A stretch of 64,000 bases of DNA, taken from Liquidambar formosana (lineage: Eukaryota; Streptophyta; Magnoliopsida; Saxifragales; Altingiaceae). Below, one piece after another: positions 33,707 to 45,975 of this stretch. The stretch's first letter is position 1. Each line of letters begins with the position of its first letter. The DNA lies in contig CM077824.1 in assembly GCA_039720395.1 (NCBI GenBank), positions 32,204,759-32,268,758 on the forward strand, written 5' to 3'. A program made the position numbers and the translations under genes. The notes under the pieces were generated by a model, which did not search any database, was not told where the DNA came from, and was given only the letters and a program-made list of their open reading frames with translations.

Positions 33707-34216
33707 CAATGTTGGGAAATTATTTTTTATTTTGTTATATAAACGGCACCGTGTCAATTACTAACAAAATTAATTTTTATCAATTCAAAATCAATTATTT
33801 AATTTAAAAAAACCAAGGGCAAAATTGACTTTACATATTTCCGTTAACAGCGTACCCCACTAACACAATATGAGGGGTTATTTGGTGGGTTTTTTTTAGA
33901 GGGGTATCTTGCAAAATAGGTAATAATAGAGGGAGGTTTTTTGCATTTTACCCTAAAAGAAAATAATAATACAATTTATCAATTGATAGAGAATTTTTAT
34001 CAATTTTTTTTTATATATATATTTTTTAGGAAAATACTATATCCAGCATCTTATGGGCAACACCAAAATACAATATCTTATATAACATTATGTGTATGGA
34101 TTATGGACCAAAACTCCATGAAAAGTGTTTCGTATAGTACTACCCGTATTTTATATTCATAACATGTCTTGTTTAATACATCTCCACGAGCAAATTCCAA
34201 AAGTACTAATTTTATA

Positions 34217-35670
34217 TTACCTTCGTTTCAAATTGGCCGTTCTCTTTGAAAAAACACGCTTTTAAGAAAACCCTCTTAAATGTTTTCAAATCAATACATA
34301 TGTTTTGAAATTTTAATTTTGCCCTCAAATGTGCAAAATATTAGAAAAAAGGAGAATACCTTTTTAAGGGTATTGTTCGGCCAATTTACTAATTTCCAAA
34401 TCTTTCAAGGCACTGGGTATGTTGCAATGTAAGAGGGGTATGCCACAAAAGTTTAACCTCCAACTTTTCAAAATACAAAATGGCTTGTAAAGAGCCAAAT
34501 AATGATCAGGCCATTGTTTTAGTTCGATTTGCCTCAATTAAGAGGACTCTTACAAAATTTCCCCAACTAAAGCGTCAAAGAAATTTGAATTTTATTGCTT
34601 TGAAATCAAAAGAATTATATACAATTGAAATGATTAAATGGACTCGAAATAACCACAGAATACAATAATTAGCTCCAAGGGGACGGCCATTGACGCACAC
34701 TGTTAAAGTCTATTTTCGAATAGGGAGATGGAAAGAGATGAATAGTTATGCTACTGTCTAATCCTAAAGTAATTCTACTCCTATCTTAAAGTCTACAGAT
34801 ACAATACTTGAAAAAACTAAAGGATAACTGTAAATAAAATTTGCTGTTGGAGCATTTCATGATTTGAGGAGAGCTTTTTCTAATGGCCTTGGTCCTGTAT
34901 TTATAGAATTCCTTCATCGATAACTGCTATCTTTTGAATCTCCCGGCAGTTTGCTGCTAGGTGTTAGTCTTCTCCACTCATTTTGAAGGCCAAAAAACTG
35001 TCTTGAAGGAGCAGTTATTCTTGCCTGCCTACCTTCTTTCAAACCAATGATTTTATGCCACATATGCATTGTCAACTGAATTTTCTCTTCTTCCTCACGT
35101 GTATTTGCCTTTGAGAAAAACTCCACACTTTAAGCTTGGATTAAATTTGAACTCCTGCAAAATAACTACCATACACAGAGGCAAAACTCCCTTCATGATT
35201 GGGTTATGAGACACTTACCCAAATTCTATTGGTTCTTATGAATTTAAACTCATTTGAATTTCTCCTAACCGAATTTAAAGAGATATTTCTGAGAAGGATA
35301 ACTTTTTTCATGCCATTTGGCCATCTGTTATTGGCCATTGCATTCTCCATTTTCACTGGCCCTGAAAGACCATGTCCTTAACCACAACAAACCTATATTT
35401 TCTTCTTTATATCCATCCAGCCTTTAGTGGCTTTTCCCACTAACTGGTCCAGATCTGCCACATGGCTTCATGCCATTGGCTTGTTTTACAAAGCTTTTGT
35501 TTTTGCTGGGAAAGACACATAACCACTTCTCATTGGCTAAATATTTTTGGTGGTGAACAGGTATTTTTAGGAGATGAATAAAAAAAAATTAATGACTTTT
35601 GAAATGTGACAATAATTTTGAAACATCCTCAAAAACAAAAAATAGGCCACTTATTTAGAAACGGAGGGAG
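34217..35670. mobile_element. Stowaway MITE interrupted by a solo LTR
   Basis: The outer ends TTACCTTCGTTTC and GAAACGGAGGGAG are Stowaway-like and bounded by TA. Joined across the insert the MITE is about 260 bp and aligns with the uninterrupted copy at 2072-2321. Confidence 0.8.
34374..35559. mobile_element. Solo LTR inside the Stowaway MITE, 1186 bp
   Basis: It starts TGTTCGGCC and ends GGTGGTGAACA, so the ends are TG...CA and inverse at TGTTC/GAACA. GGTAT is duplicated exactly (34369-34373 and 35560-35564). The uninterrupted sister MITE shows that the insert is extra sequence. Confidence 0.85.
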
Positions 35671-36310
35671 TAGTAACCAAACTTGTAGAACAAAAGTTAT
35701 GAAATTAAGAAAATTTAAAGTTCGAAAAAAGTTAAATTGGAGTTATGAACGTTATGACCAATTTTTTATGCTTTGAACGTATATTGAAGGATAGTTTTGT
35801 TTAAAACAAAGTCCAAAGATTTCTGAGTCACTGAGACTAGTTTAGTAGTAAAGGACAGTTTTGTTTAAAACAAAGTCCAAAGACTTTTAAGTCACTAAGA
35901 CTAGTTTAGTAGTAAAGGAGAGTAGAGGGATAATCTGATAAAGGGTAGGAATAGGATTGGGTAAAGGTTCGATCATTAATTATAGCATGCGGACGTAGGC
36001 AAAAAGCTGAACCCCATATTTGCTCATGATGTATAATTTATCTGATTTTTTTTTTTTTTTTTGATCTATTCAATTGTGTTAGATTTGCAATTGTCTTGCA
36101 CGATGTTAATTGGTTCCTCGGAATGATTTTTGCAACACAATCACCATATATTACATCAATTAATGCACCATTATTATTCTCATAATTGTTATTATAAATA
36201 ATTAAATGTATTATACAATGATGGGATTCAATCCTAAACCTACACAAGACCCACCCCCCACCCTTGCAAAAAAAAACAAACCGAGCTAAGGCTCACCAAC
36301 AGTTTGTTCA
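35671..36310. other. 3' flank of RGL-1
   Basis: Contains a duplicated block: GTTTTGTTTAAAACAAAGTCC occurs near 35792 and 35850 with similar downstream text (ACTAGTTTAGTAGTAAAGGA). No gene was recognised. Confidence 0.5.
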
Positions 36311-39300
36311 CTAATTCGCTTGAGAAGGTCCTTCCAAACGAATGTAGTCATACATGATTCCCGCAAAAGGGCTTGGGCTTCTTGTCTGAGTTAGAAAGAT
36401 TATGTTGCTTCCTTGGACAAGTTGTGAGCCTGGTACATCAACAGTGTACAGCTGGTACAGCCCATGAATCCCATGCCTTGCAATTGCATTGTCTTTGCCT
36501 ATGAGTCCTGTTGTAAAGAGTGGGGATTTCGCATTTTCTGTGTTGAGTCGGACCTTAAAAAAGAAGGTTTTTAAAACAAGATTAGCAAAACATAAATTAA
36601 TGGTGTGTTTAGATAAGAGATTTGCAAAAAGGATTTGGGTTAAGATGGGTTTTAACTTCATTCGTTGCTATTGTTGCCACTATAATTTGACATTAAAATC
36701 CCATCTTAGTCCAAATCTCCCTTGAAAATCCCTCATCCAAATGCATTATAAGGGTGCATTTAGAAGCAACTTCAACAAAATTATAACGATGACCAAATGA
36801 ATGTGGGATAGATTTTATACTTGCAATTCAGAAGTAGTGGCCGCGGCCAACGCCAATCGAAGTTTATAAGTCCCAGTCTTGCTCACAGTTTTGAGTTCAA
36901 ATGAAATCTGCCATGTGGTTCCTTTGTATGTCGCATCTCCAGTTTTTCTGCAATACGTAATATTAGAACCAGAACAGGCAAAAGCAAAAAAAAAAGAAAA
37001 AAAAAAAAGGGGGGCAAAGAATGGTAAAACAAATACCTAGTAACTTGAGCATAGAACCAATCTGTCTGATATTTGCTGCTGCCGATGTTATAGATGAGAT
37101 CTTTATCAGGGTATAACTCTGCATACCGATCCCACAATCCATATTGCCTGAATCTGTTAGTTTAAAAAAAAAAAAAAAAAAAACGAACGAACGAGGCAGT
37201 CAGCAATGTGGTTGGCATTGAAATTGAAATTGAAATAGCAGGCAATGGCTATTGATGAGAACAAACTTTTCTGTATGATTAATGTAGAGTCGGTTCACGA
37301 GTTTTGGATTTGCATCAGGCACGTAGAATTCAGCAGCGGTGCGGTCGGGGATGCCTATTTCCCATAGTGTAGGACCATCTCTTGGAGGCTCATACACTAG
37401 ATTGTCCAATTTGATTTTAGATCCTGCATTTGGATGACAATGGGGCAATTCATTAGCATCAATTGCTGGCCAAAGAGAAATTTGCATAAAATAGAGAACC
37501 TGTGAGGCAGCAAAGTTGGAAAATCAATTGTGGCCCAATATATAATTCATTGGTTCCCAGCAGATAAGAGCTCTAATGGTCACTACTAAGTACCACTTTG
37601 GTCGTCTCCTTCCACCCTTTTTTGCAGTAAAAAAGAAAAGGAAAAAAAAAAAAACAATCAAAGATTGTTTTACCCTATGAGACCTTGTAGGCCTTATAGG
37701 CCTTTGGGCATATCCTGGAGACCTTGTACGTCCACTTATTCATTAGTGTAGAATTACCTATGAACCAAAAATAAAGACTAGGCCTCTTTGGTTGTCTAAT
37801 TCGAAATTAAACAATCAAAGATTGAGAAAGATCGAGAAGTTTAATACCTGGTGTGATGTCAAGGTTATCTTTATATTTGTAATCCCCAATAACACCAGGG
37901 ACCCATGCGTATAAACTATAGCTCCCTGCTCTGACGCCTTTAATGAAGAAATACCCATTTTTGTCAGCTTGAACCCAGAACTGATAACCCTGTAAACAGT
38001 CATAAAATATAGAATTTACCAATAATTAGTGCCTCATCACCCTTAGTTTATTGAGAAAATTACATTGATTACTAGAACAAACCTTTATTTCTTTTTCCCA
38101 AGATCCTGCCTCTCCAGGTGAAGCCAACCCCACGTAAGCAGAGGCCGCCGGCACGTTGCTGTCTTTGATGTATCTAAAGCAAGAATAATTAAAAAAAAAT
38201 ATATATATATATCATTACTATGATGGCAACTATTAAAATTTGTAAAATTAAAAACCAGTGGAAGTTTGTTGAGGCAGATACCTATCATGGACTAGCAATT
38301 GACCTGAAACTGTTCCCCTTTGATCCGCAGAAGGGAAGTCTTCCGAAAGTGGGAAAGTATAAGGCCAGCTTTGTACTTCTATCGACATCTGGTGGATTAT
38401 CATGTGTGAGTGTGCCATAAAGATCAAGGAGGGAAATGCTACATATAGTTACATAAAAATCGAGCTCGGATTTGGTGGTGTGAACAATATCGTGCTGTGC
38501 ACATGCAAGAACTGGCCTGCTGCCAGCCATGTTTTGCGCAGTTGTGTTTGACCGTGCACAGCCCATGGATGTGCACAACACCAAATGTGGACCATATTTG
38601 CTACAAATGATCACAACTGATGTGACCCCAATTGTAAGACCAACATAAAGCTATCAGACTCCTCATCGTTTTTCCTTCTCTCTGCCTACCACATCGGTTG
38701 TGATGTTGTGTGGCCATTTTTTGTAGCAACATATAGCAGTGCCTGAAAGACTAATTGCTTGAGCAACTTTGAAATTAGTACCTGTTTTTTAGCAGCTTCC
38801 CAAAGTGTGCGCGGATTCTCGTTGGCTGAAGCCGAGTTAAGATGGACAAATACTGGACCAAAAACCTTCTTCCATGGCTCTCCATTACGAAATTGAATGT
38901 TTAAGTCAGTCCCAGAGTAATGATTACTGACAAACATCTACACACAGATCAACAAATTAGAAGGGATATAAATGGATATAATGAGGAATGCAAGACATAA
39001 ATGCTACCGACACCTTATTATTTTCCTTCTATTATCTTTATGCTACTATGCTTTTGTGATCGACTACGTACACCCCCATCACTTCTCAACGTGTGCCTTC
39101 AATCGCTTTATTTTTCACATGGTTTGAATTGATGGGCATGTCATCTTTGTTGTCTTAAATTCACACAAATTGAGCAAATAAATTTAGGCAAAAAGTTGAG
39201 TTTTGTAACAGTTTCATATTTTAATTTTTTTTTTCTTAAAATGACTGTGAGATCAAGGCCTATGAGAATTAGCCATTGAGAGTCATATAAGAACATCTTT

Positions 39301-42300
39301 GTCACACAAAATTCCATAAAGGATAACCGTGTCGTAGGCTCTTGGTAGTAGAAAATTGATAACCAAATAAAGAAAAGGTCCTGTGTTCTTTAAGAAGAGT
39401 GGTCTAATAAAATCGTCTAATGAAATCTGAATTGACATTTGATAAGTATCACATAAATTAATGGAGGAGCCTCACCCTCCGCCATATAAATGCATGATTT
39501 ATGATTACATGAGCTTTAGAGGCTACTTACATTCAGGGTGGTGGGGCCCACGTGGGAGGTGAGATCTTGCTTGGTAGGCCCGGCCGTACGAAACTCGTCA
39601 CTGGGTGTGATCATCCAGAATCCTACGCGTGGGTCGGAGCTTACCCACCCATGAACCTGATTATCTTTGTTGTCACACGAATATTGGTATTTGTCATCCA
39701 CCTGAGGTCCACAACATCAAGGGACTATTAAAATGTGAATTTTTTTTTTCAAAATTTTAATTTATATTCAAAATTTTTGTTTTTTTTGGGTAAGGATAAA
39801 AGTGAGTTAGGAGCATTTAAAAGGAAAAAAAAAAAAAAAAAAAAAAGGAAAAAAAATTATTTTCTAGTAGGTGAATGCAATGGAGGCACCTCCCCTCTGA
39901 TGTCGGGATTGGCTGCATTTGTCAAGAGAACAGCTTCTGGGTAGGCAAGGGGCCTACCACTCTGACGGTCTTCGTATGCTGGCATGACCCTTTGCCTGTC
40001 GTCCGATACGGCCATATAATGGAACCTGATCATCAATTTCAATTCACTAATCATCAATTTCATTACACCAAAATATGTAAGACTTCGTTCTAAAAGTTAA
40101 AAGGGGTTAGGCTGTCAAAGAGGGCGCTCTCATCCCACTAATCACCATAAATTCTCTCATTTTTTTCAATTATTATGGTTAAACTAATTAAAAGTTGTAT
40201 AACCATTCAAACTAGCCCTAACAGGATGATAATGATGCATGAAGTAAATCCTTGAATTTTACTTGTCTTCTCGGAGCTTGAAAGCAATCCTGGTTTCGCT
40301 GAGAACCAGGTCAGGCTCTCCTTTTGAGTGCTCATATATGCCATACGAATAGAACCCATGGGAACCTTTCAACATTATAAACCTGCCAATAGAGTAATAA
40401 GCACACTTAAATCTTGTTTGCCCTTGATTTAAACACGTTGTTTATGAGCAATAAATGAATGAAGAGGTGATTATTAAGACTTGCACTTCACCTTCTGTCT
40501 ACATATAAGGGAATTTTCTCGCCAGGGTGGGGAGAATTCCATGATGTTGTGAATGAAATCTCTACTTGGTTCTCATCTTGCTTTATAACCTTATAACTTG
40601 TCCCTTTTAACCTGCACATTAGTCGCATATAGACATTTAAATGATTTCAGATTCGATATACTCCCTCTGTTAGCTTTTCAAATCCAAAAAAGTGGGGAAA
40701 CATAGGTTGTTGAGTTATGGATAAATAATTACATATCAATACATGTTAGTAGTCGTCTATTATGAAGTTAGTAGTCATTTGTACTGATGTATAATTATTA
40801 ACCTGTAGCTGGACCAATCTGTAATTCTACCTGCTCCCCAAAATAAAAAAAAAGAAAAAAAAAAAGGAGGAAATCTTACTTCTCGTACAGCGAGGGATTT
40901 CCTGGCTTGTTCCAATTAATGTCCCAATACCTACACGGGTTTGATTCAATCAAACAATTAGCAAGATTTGGACCATTGGTTCCTAGGACTAAAAATAATA
41001 ACTAATGATTAATCCAGTGTCATGTCATCCAAATTGAAGCAAGTAGAATGTACCCTCTATCATCTTCCCCATATCGACCTTCAAGTAGATTATCAATTCC
41101 ATTATATTGTATGCCCGTAACCATGCCCTCTGGAGTTGACAATGTGACTTGGACGATGCCATTATCCATCACCACCTGAAAATTACATATATTCATCACT
41201 ATTGATTATTCAACACTTTTTTTGTTGCGCGGGGGGGGGGGGGGGGGGTTGGGAGGAAGATGTAATTTTGTACATTTAGTTTAGATGTTTAAAATTTTCA
41301 TGGAAATTGAATCCGTCAATCATGTATTACATAGCATTCAAAATGAACCCATTTGTTTTTGATGGCTTCTAAAGGATTCTCTACGTATCTTTTCTTTTAC
41401 ATTGGCCCAAAATAGGATCATTTTATATAGGATATTAGGATCCCTAAAAATTGCCTATTTGGCTATTTCTATTAGATTTTGGGTACTAAGGTAATTAATG
41501 CCTTCAAAATTCACTTGACATCTTTTAAAGATCTTTTGGTAAGTGGTTAAAGAAAGAAAGAAAAAGATTAAAAAAAAAAAAAGGGAGGGAAAAAGAGATT
41601 GTAATGTAGCTTTACTTGGTTATTCTGTATATGCAGCTGGACGCCAACGTCGGACGTTCCTTTTGGGTTGTTGATGATCCCTCGACTTCCCCTACATTAG
41701 GAAAAAATAAAATAAAATAAAAAGAATAATAAAGAGCAAATATTACACTAACATTAATAGCTCTTTTTATTTTTATTTTTTTAAAGAACTATTAATATCA
41801 TAAACCATAAAGTACAATTTGTAATCAGAAAATTGAACATAACAAGGATACATAATTTGGTAACCTGAATATCCTTTTTATTTTGTTTTTATATATAAAT
41901 AAATTGAAGTAAAGACTTTCATTGATTTTAACCTGGCAATATTAATGAACAAACTAGGAAAAAGTTCAAAGCATGAGTTGAGAGTGTTAGAAAACATAAA
42001 TCAACTAAGAAACTTAGATGAATTTAGGTCTGAAACAAGAATAATTGGATGGGTGTGAATGGACCAATCTAATGTTCCTTAGTGTTTGAGTGATGTTTTT
42101 GTGCCCCAAAATTTGACAGGAGGCTTGCCTCAAAATAGTGAAAGTGATGGGTGCTTTGTTATATTTCTTACGCATCAATTTATATAGTTGATTAGTTGGT
42201 GGTGTCAGTGGTGTCACTTATTGTTTGGATGAATTTCTTAGTAAGTGGTGACCATCAATTTAGGAGGCCAAGAAATCAAGCCTGTCAAGGCAAAATGAAG

Positions 42301-44164
42301 GTTAGGCATAGTCCAATGGTATGTTGTATAAAAGATAAAAAAAAATGAAAAAAATTAAGAAGCTTGAAAGGGCTAGGAAAATCATGAAATCTTCATTCTG
42401 AACATCACGTGAGGTGGACACTTTCTTCATGAGAAGTATGGACGAACTGAAGAAAGTTACCAATTAAATCTACTGAGTTGTTTTTATTGAGAAAATAAAT
42501 CAAGACAAGCAATCATGGATGAGATCTAGAGCATATGGAAAAGAATCAAGAGAGAGCATATCAAGGAGAAAGATTGGGAAGAAATCATAGAGAAAAGTCA
42601 AAAATGAATTTGATTTATTTCCTTTCTTATTTTATTCTAGTATTATTTGTTTTCATGTTAGTTATTCTTATTCTCTATATAATCCCACCAATGGGTTGAT
42701 TGTAATAAAGCAATTATGAATGATATTAAGTTTTTCTATATGGTATCAGAGGGGCGATCCACCTGTGAGTGACTGTTCTCTTTTCGTCTTTCATTTCGCC
42801 GACGGGCGGCGTTTCTTGCCATTAATTAGAACGCCGTCCGTCGGGCCTTCACTTATAATTCTTAGTTTTTTTCTCATTTCCTTTGAAATAGATTCATCCA
42901 TTTTAGTGTCATTAATCCTCCTAAACCTTGTTATAATCACCCACAAAAATCTTGATTTTTTTTTCTCGATTAATTCTCCAACATTTGTATCGAATCTGCC
43001 CACGATGCCCAACATCAATACCACTACCCAACGCTATTTTATAAATGAAAAGAAACTCTTTATTTTGGGAATTTTGATCCAAGGTTGCAAACTCAAAAGG
43101 GTATTGACTTGGATTTTAGCCCACGATGACTTGGCCTTTGGTTCGTGGAGTTTTCTATCTTCCCGCATTGTTAAAGTCTCAAAAGGAGATCAAGAGCATA
43201 TGGAAAAGAATTAAGAGATAGCATATCAAGGACTTGGCCTAGACTTCAGCTCATAGCACCAGGACTTTGGTCCATAGATCCATAGAGCCTCTATTAGCTT
43301 TATGAAGCCTCATTGTTCCTTGTTACCATTGACCCAATGAGGTCAGTTCTAGTTGGGGGTTATTAGATGAAATTGCATTACTGGTAGTATATTTTTCATG
43401 ATCGATTCGGCATCAAACTCAAGAAGATTTTATTTAAAATCTTCATAAGTTTGAGGGGGAGTATTGAGGAAATAAATCAAGACAAGCAATCATAGATGAG
43501 ATCAAGAGCATATGGAAAAAAATCAAGAGAGAGCATATCAAGGAGAAAGATTGGGAAGAAATCATAGAGAAAAGTCAAAAATGAATTTGATTTATTTCCT
43601 TTCTTATTTTATTCTAGTATTATTTGTTTCCATGTTAGTTATTCTTGTTCTCTATATAATCACACCAATAGGTTGATTGTAATCAAGCAATTATGAATGA
43701 TATTAAGTTTTTTTATAGTTTTAGAGGGTGTGAATGCATTTTGATCAAATTCGATCACAGTTGTCTTGGCTAAATTACAACATAACTTGTCAACTTATGA
43801 CATACAAAAAAATTAAAAAAAATAATCTCGGACCTAGAATAGATGGCATGGATTCAATTCTTCCAGATTTTACCACAATTATGTCTTTGCTCGCTTTTTG
43901 AGAAGAAAAATAAATATAAAGCCTAAAAAAATAAAAATAAAAAAACCAAAACCAAAACCAAGAAAGAAGAGGAGTGGTTCTCTATATATCATTATTAAAA
44001 TTAAAATTAAAATAAAAAATTCTATTTCCGCGCAAAATTTGATAGCTTTACAATTATACCACAGGATGCGAATTATAAGATGCATGGTGAATCGGTGACT
44101 CATTTACTCATAACGTGCATGAGGAACATGTTTACTGAAAGCTCTTTATTTGAATAGTCTTCCT

Positions 44165-44195
<31 letters not shown>

Positions 44196-44547
44196 GGGTA
44201 TAAATCTTCCTCGTATTTCTCTCGTTGAAATTTTGCCTTAGCTTGCGGGTAAACCTATGCAGTCATTTGAATACTCATGAAACCAAAAATAAAGACGAAG
44301 GAAGGAGAAAACAAAAGTGGTGGAAGTTAAAGCGCAGGGGTGGTGCGGGCTTTAATCTATAATTGACCTTCTGTCAAGTATATATCAACCATGGCCATCC
44401 ACTAAAAATAGGACAAAAAGGCAAAAAGAAGAGGAAGAACCTTAATGGCGCCTTTGCAGAACAATCAGTGACCGAGATTAATAACTGAGCCACAATTGCT
44501 AACAACGCAACATGTGGCCATTGCTTCCTCCAACTCACCTTCTCCAT
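36311..44547 (-). CDS. RGL: RGL-1: rhamnogalacturonate lyase (PL4), 16 exons
   Basis: Secreted pectin-degrading lyase expected to cut the GalA-Rha backbone of rhamnogalacturonan I by beta-elimination in the cell wall. Exons in transcript order: 44441-44547, 41616-41691, 41054-41175, 40880-40930, 40492-40611, 40263-40382, 39890-40025, 39531-39701, 38782-38937, 38282-38388, 38083-38173, 37848-37989, 37267-37423, 37037-37153, 36821-36947, 36311-36553. They join in frame to 680 codons with no stop. Residues 1-30 look like a signal peptide. The catalytic domain (about 36-385) shows [29 protein letters not shown] and SNHYSG; Lys248 and His307 are the best counterparts of the Lys/His pair known from fungal PL4 enzymes, at about the same spacing. 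An FN3-like segment (about 390-465, GYQFWVQAD) and a C-terminal CBM-like domain ([22 protein letters not shown]) follow. Intron 1 (2.7 kb) carries a TRIM. Confidence 0.93.
42488..43711 (+). mobile_element. TRIM (short LTR element) in RGL-1 intron 1
   Basis: Two LTRs of about 250 bp (42488-42737 and 43465-43711) start TGAG(A/G)AAATAAATCAAG. TGGTATCAGA (42741) is the primer-binding site and GAGGGGGAGTAT before the second LTR is the polypurine tract. TTTAT flanks both sides (42483-42487 and 43712-43716), though the exact 3' LTR edge is ambiguous by a base or two. The LTRs differ at about nine places. The interior of about 0.73 kb has no recognisable gag-pol and contains a third partial LTR piece near 43187-43230. 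Confidence 0.88.
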
Positions 44548-44568
44548 TTTGCTCAACAATATTTGAAC

Positions 44569-44704
44569 CTGAAAATCAACAACATACAACGTAAATGCAA
44601 CTCCTTCATAAATGAACCAAGATGATCCATAGACAGTGTTTAAATTTTACTGTAAGGTGCACTTGATAGAGAGAGACTTGCAGAACTTGCAGCACACTGC
44701 TAAC
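44569..44704 (-). other. Predicted 5' UTR intron of RGL-1
   Basis: On the minus strand a donor AAG|GTTAGC and an acceptor TTTTCAG|GTTC bracket 136 bp between the TATA box and the ATG. RGL-2 has donor and acceptor sites at matching places, which supports a real leader intron. No transcript evidence is available. Confidence 0.45.
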
Positions 44705-44825
44705 CTTCGTGGAATCGGCAGCTCCCCAAGGACGAGGAGGAGAAACACGCTTCAAGCTTCAAGCTTCAGGCACAAGTTCTGAGATTTCAAATAATTCACT
44801 TATAATTGGATGGCGACTTTACACC

Positions 44826-44834
44826 TTTTATATA
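44826..44834 (-). promoter_or_regulatory. TATA box of RGL-1
   Basis: TATATAAAA on the minus strand about 280 bp upstream of the ATG. The flanking bases (GCATGTC before, GGTGTAAA after) are the same as at the RGL-2 TATA box, so the core promoter was duplicated with the gene. Confidence 0.65.
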
Positions 44835-44889
44835 GACATGCTAATACATAGAAGATTAAATGATAAAAAAAAATGACCCTAAAGCTTAA

Positions 44890-45400
44890 TTTATACCTGC
44901 ACTCATCAACATGTCAAAGAATGCCAAAACAACGGCCGCAATGGTAAGAATAAAGACTTCTATATTGTCTCAAAATACTAAATTAATTATCAAACCTGCA
45001 AACGACCTAGCTAGGATGTTACACGTTATCATGAGTTGGACTCAAGTTTTGTACCTGAACTCATCAAAATGTCGAAGAATGCCAAAATTAAACACCCCAA
45101 TGGTGAGAATAAAGACTTCAATATTGAAAACCGTAATGGTAAGAATAAAGACTTCTATATTGTCTCATAATACTCAATTAATTATCAAAGCCCCATACAA
45201 CAAGTAGGACTCAAGTTTTTTATTTTTATTTAGTAAAACAATTTTATTATTATGTAAAAAACAATACAAGGACTTAAGTTTTGTACTTAATCTCATCAAA
45301 ATGTCAAAGAATGCCAAATTAAACACCGCGATGGCAAGAATAAAGACTTCTATATTGTCACAAAATACAAAACTAACTACATATCAAAGCCATAGGTGAG
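44890..45400. repeat. Upstream tandem repeat at RGL-1
   Basis: The words TCAAAATGTC(A/G)AAGAATGCC and ATGGTAAGAATAAAGACTTC recur three to four times (near 44910, 45065, 45130 and 45298). One similar copy lies upstream of RGL-2 near 59885-59965. It is an expanded promoter-proximal repeat, not a gene. Confidence 0.7.
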
Positions 45401-45975
45401 GATGTCACCTCAATAAAAGTCTAACTAATTCGAGAAGAACATTGACAGACCATTTTTTTTTTTTGTTGGCGAAAAAGCAAATATTTTTATCAATAAGGGA
45501 AAAGGAACATTGGCAGACCTTATAGATGCTGAGTAGTTTGTTTCTTTCTTGTAAGGTCAACAATAGAAATTGTTTTGTGAAAGCGAAATCGAGAAATATA
45601 TAGAGGGAAGAAAGCACAAGGGTACGGTATACATTTGTATTCACTCTAATTGTTACTAAATTCTGTTCGGCCTGAATATTAGGAGAAATTATAGTTCCAC
45701 ACATTTATATAAAGAAAAAGACCAAGTCAAAGGAAAGATCTGCCAAATGCCCAAAACAGACTAAAGTGAACCACCACAATCTCCAAAAAGGGGTGATGTA
45801 ACTTTATACAGACTTGATGCACCAAAAATAACCTACCCCAAAAAAGGAAAAAAAAAAAAGAAAGGAGAGAGAGAAAAAAAAAAAAAAAAAAAAGGAAGAA
45901 AAGAAGAACCTTTCCTCTCCTGCCAACCTATCTTCCTCTCACCAACTTTCCCTCTCCTCTCTTTTTCTATATATA
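45401..45975. other. Distal upstream region of RGL-1
   Basis: Parts resemble the region upstream of RGL-2 (for example CACTCTAATTGTTACTAAATTC near 45640 versus 60300). The rest is purine/A-rich low-complexity sequence up to the Helitron. Confidence 0.45.

Larger units (their letters stand above)
27749..33953. mobile_element. TIR element carrying captured gene sequence (Pack-type), split by two solo LTRs
   Basis: The left end GGGTAATATACGAAAAAACC is the diverged inverse of the right end, which closes GGTTTTTTGCATTTTACCC. Inverted similarity extends at least 130 bp and includes TATTTTGCAGGATACCCCTC. Removing the two LTR insertions leaves about 2.7 kb. Contents are a small Helitron-like piece, a purine-rich tandem array, a broken DUF3820-type gene fragment and a GC-rich segment of unknown origin. 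The target duplication is masked by A/G runs on the left. Confidence 0.7.

Noticed and set aside
38285..38614. 109-codon frame on the minus strand within RGL-1
   Set aside because: It is intron 9 read through, continuing into exon 10 in the wrong frame.
42720..43214. 164-codon frame inside the TRIM
   Set aside because: It begins at the primer-binding site and has no gag or pol similarity that I can recognise.
44574..44589. Upstream ATG in frame with RGL-1
   Set aside because: It precedes a predicted leader-intron acceptor; the downstream ATG (44547) matches the RGL-2 start and directly precedes a signal peptide.
44911..45207. Open frame with the repeated motif MVRIKTSIL
   Set aside because: The repetition is that of the upstream DNA tandem repeat; no start context or conservation suggests a protein.
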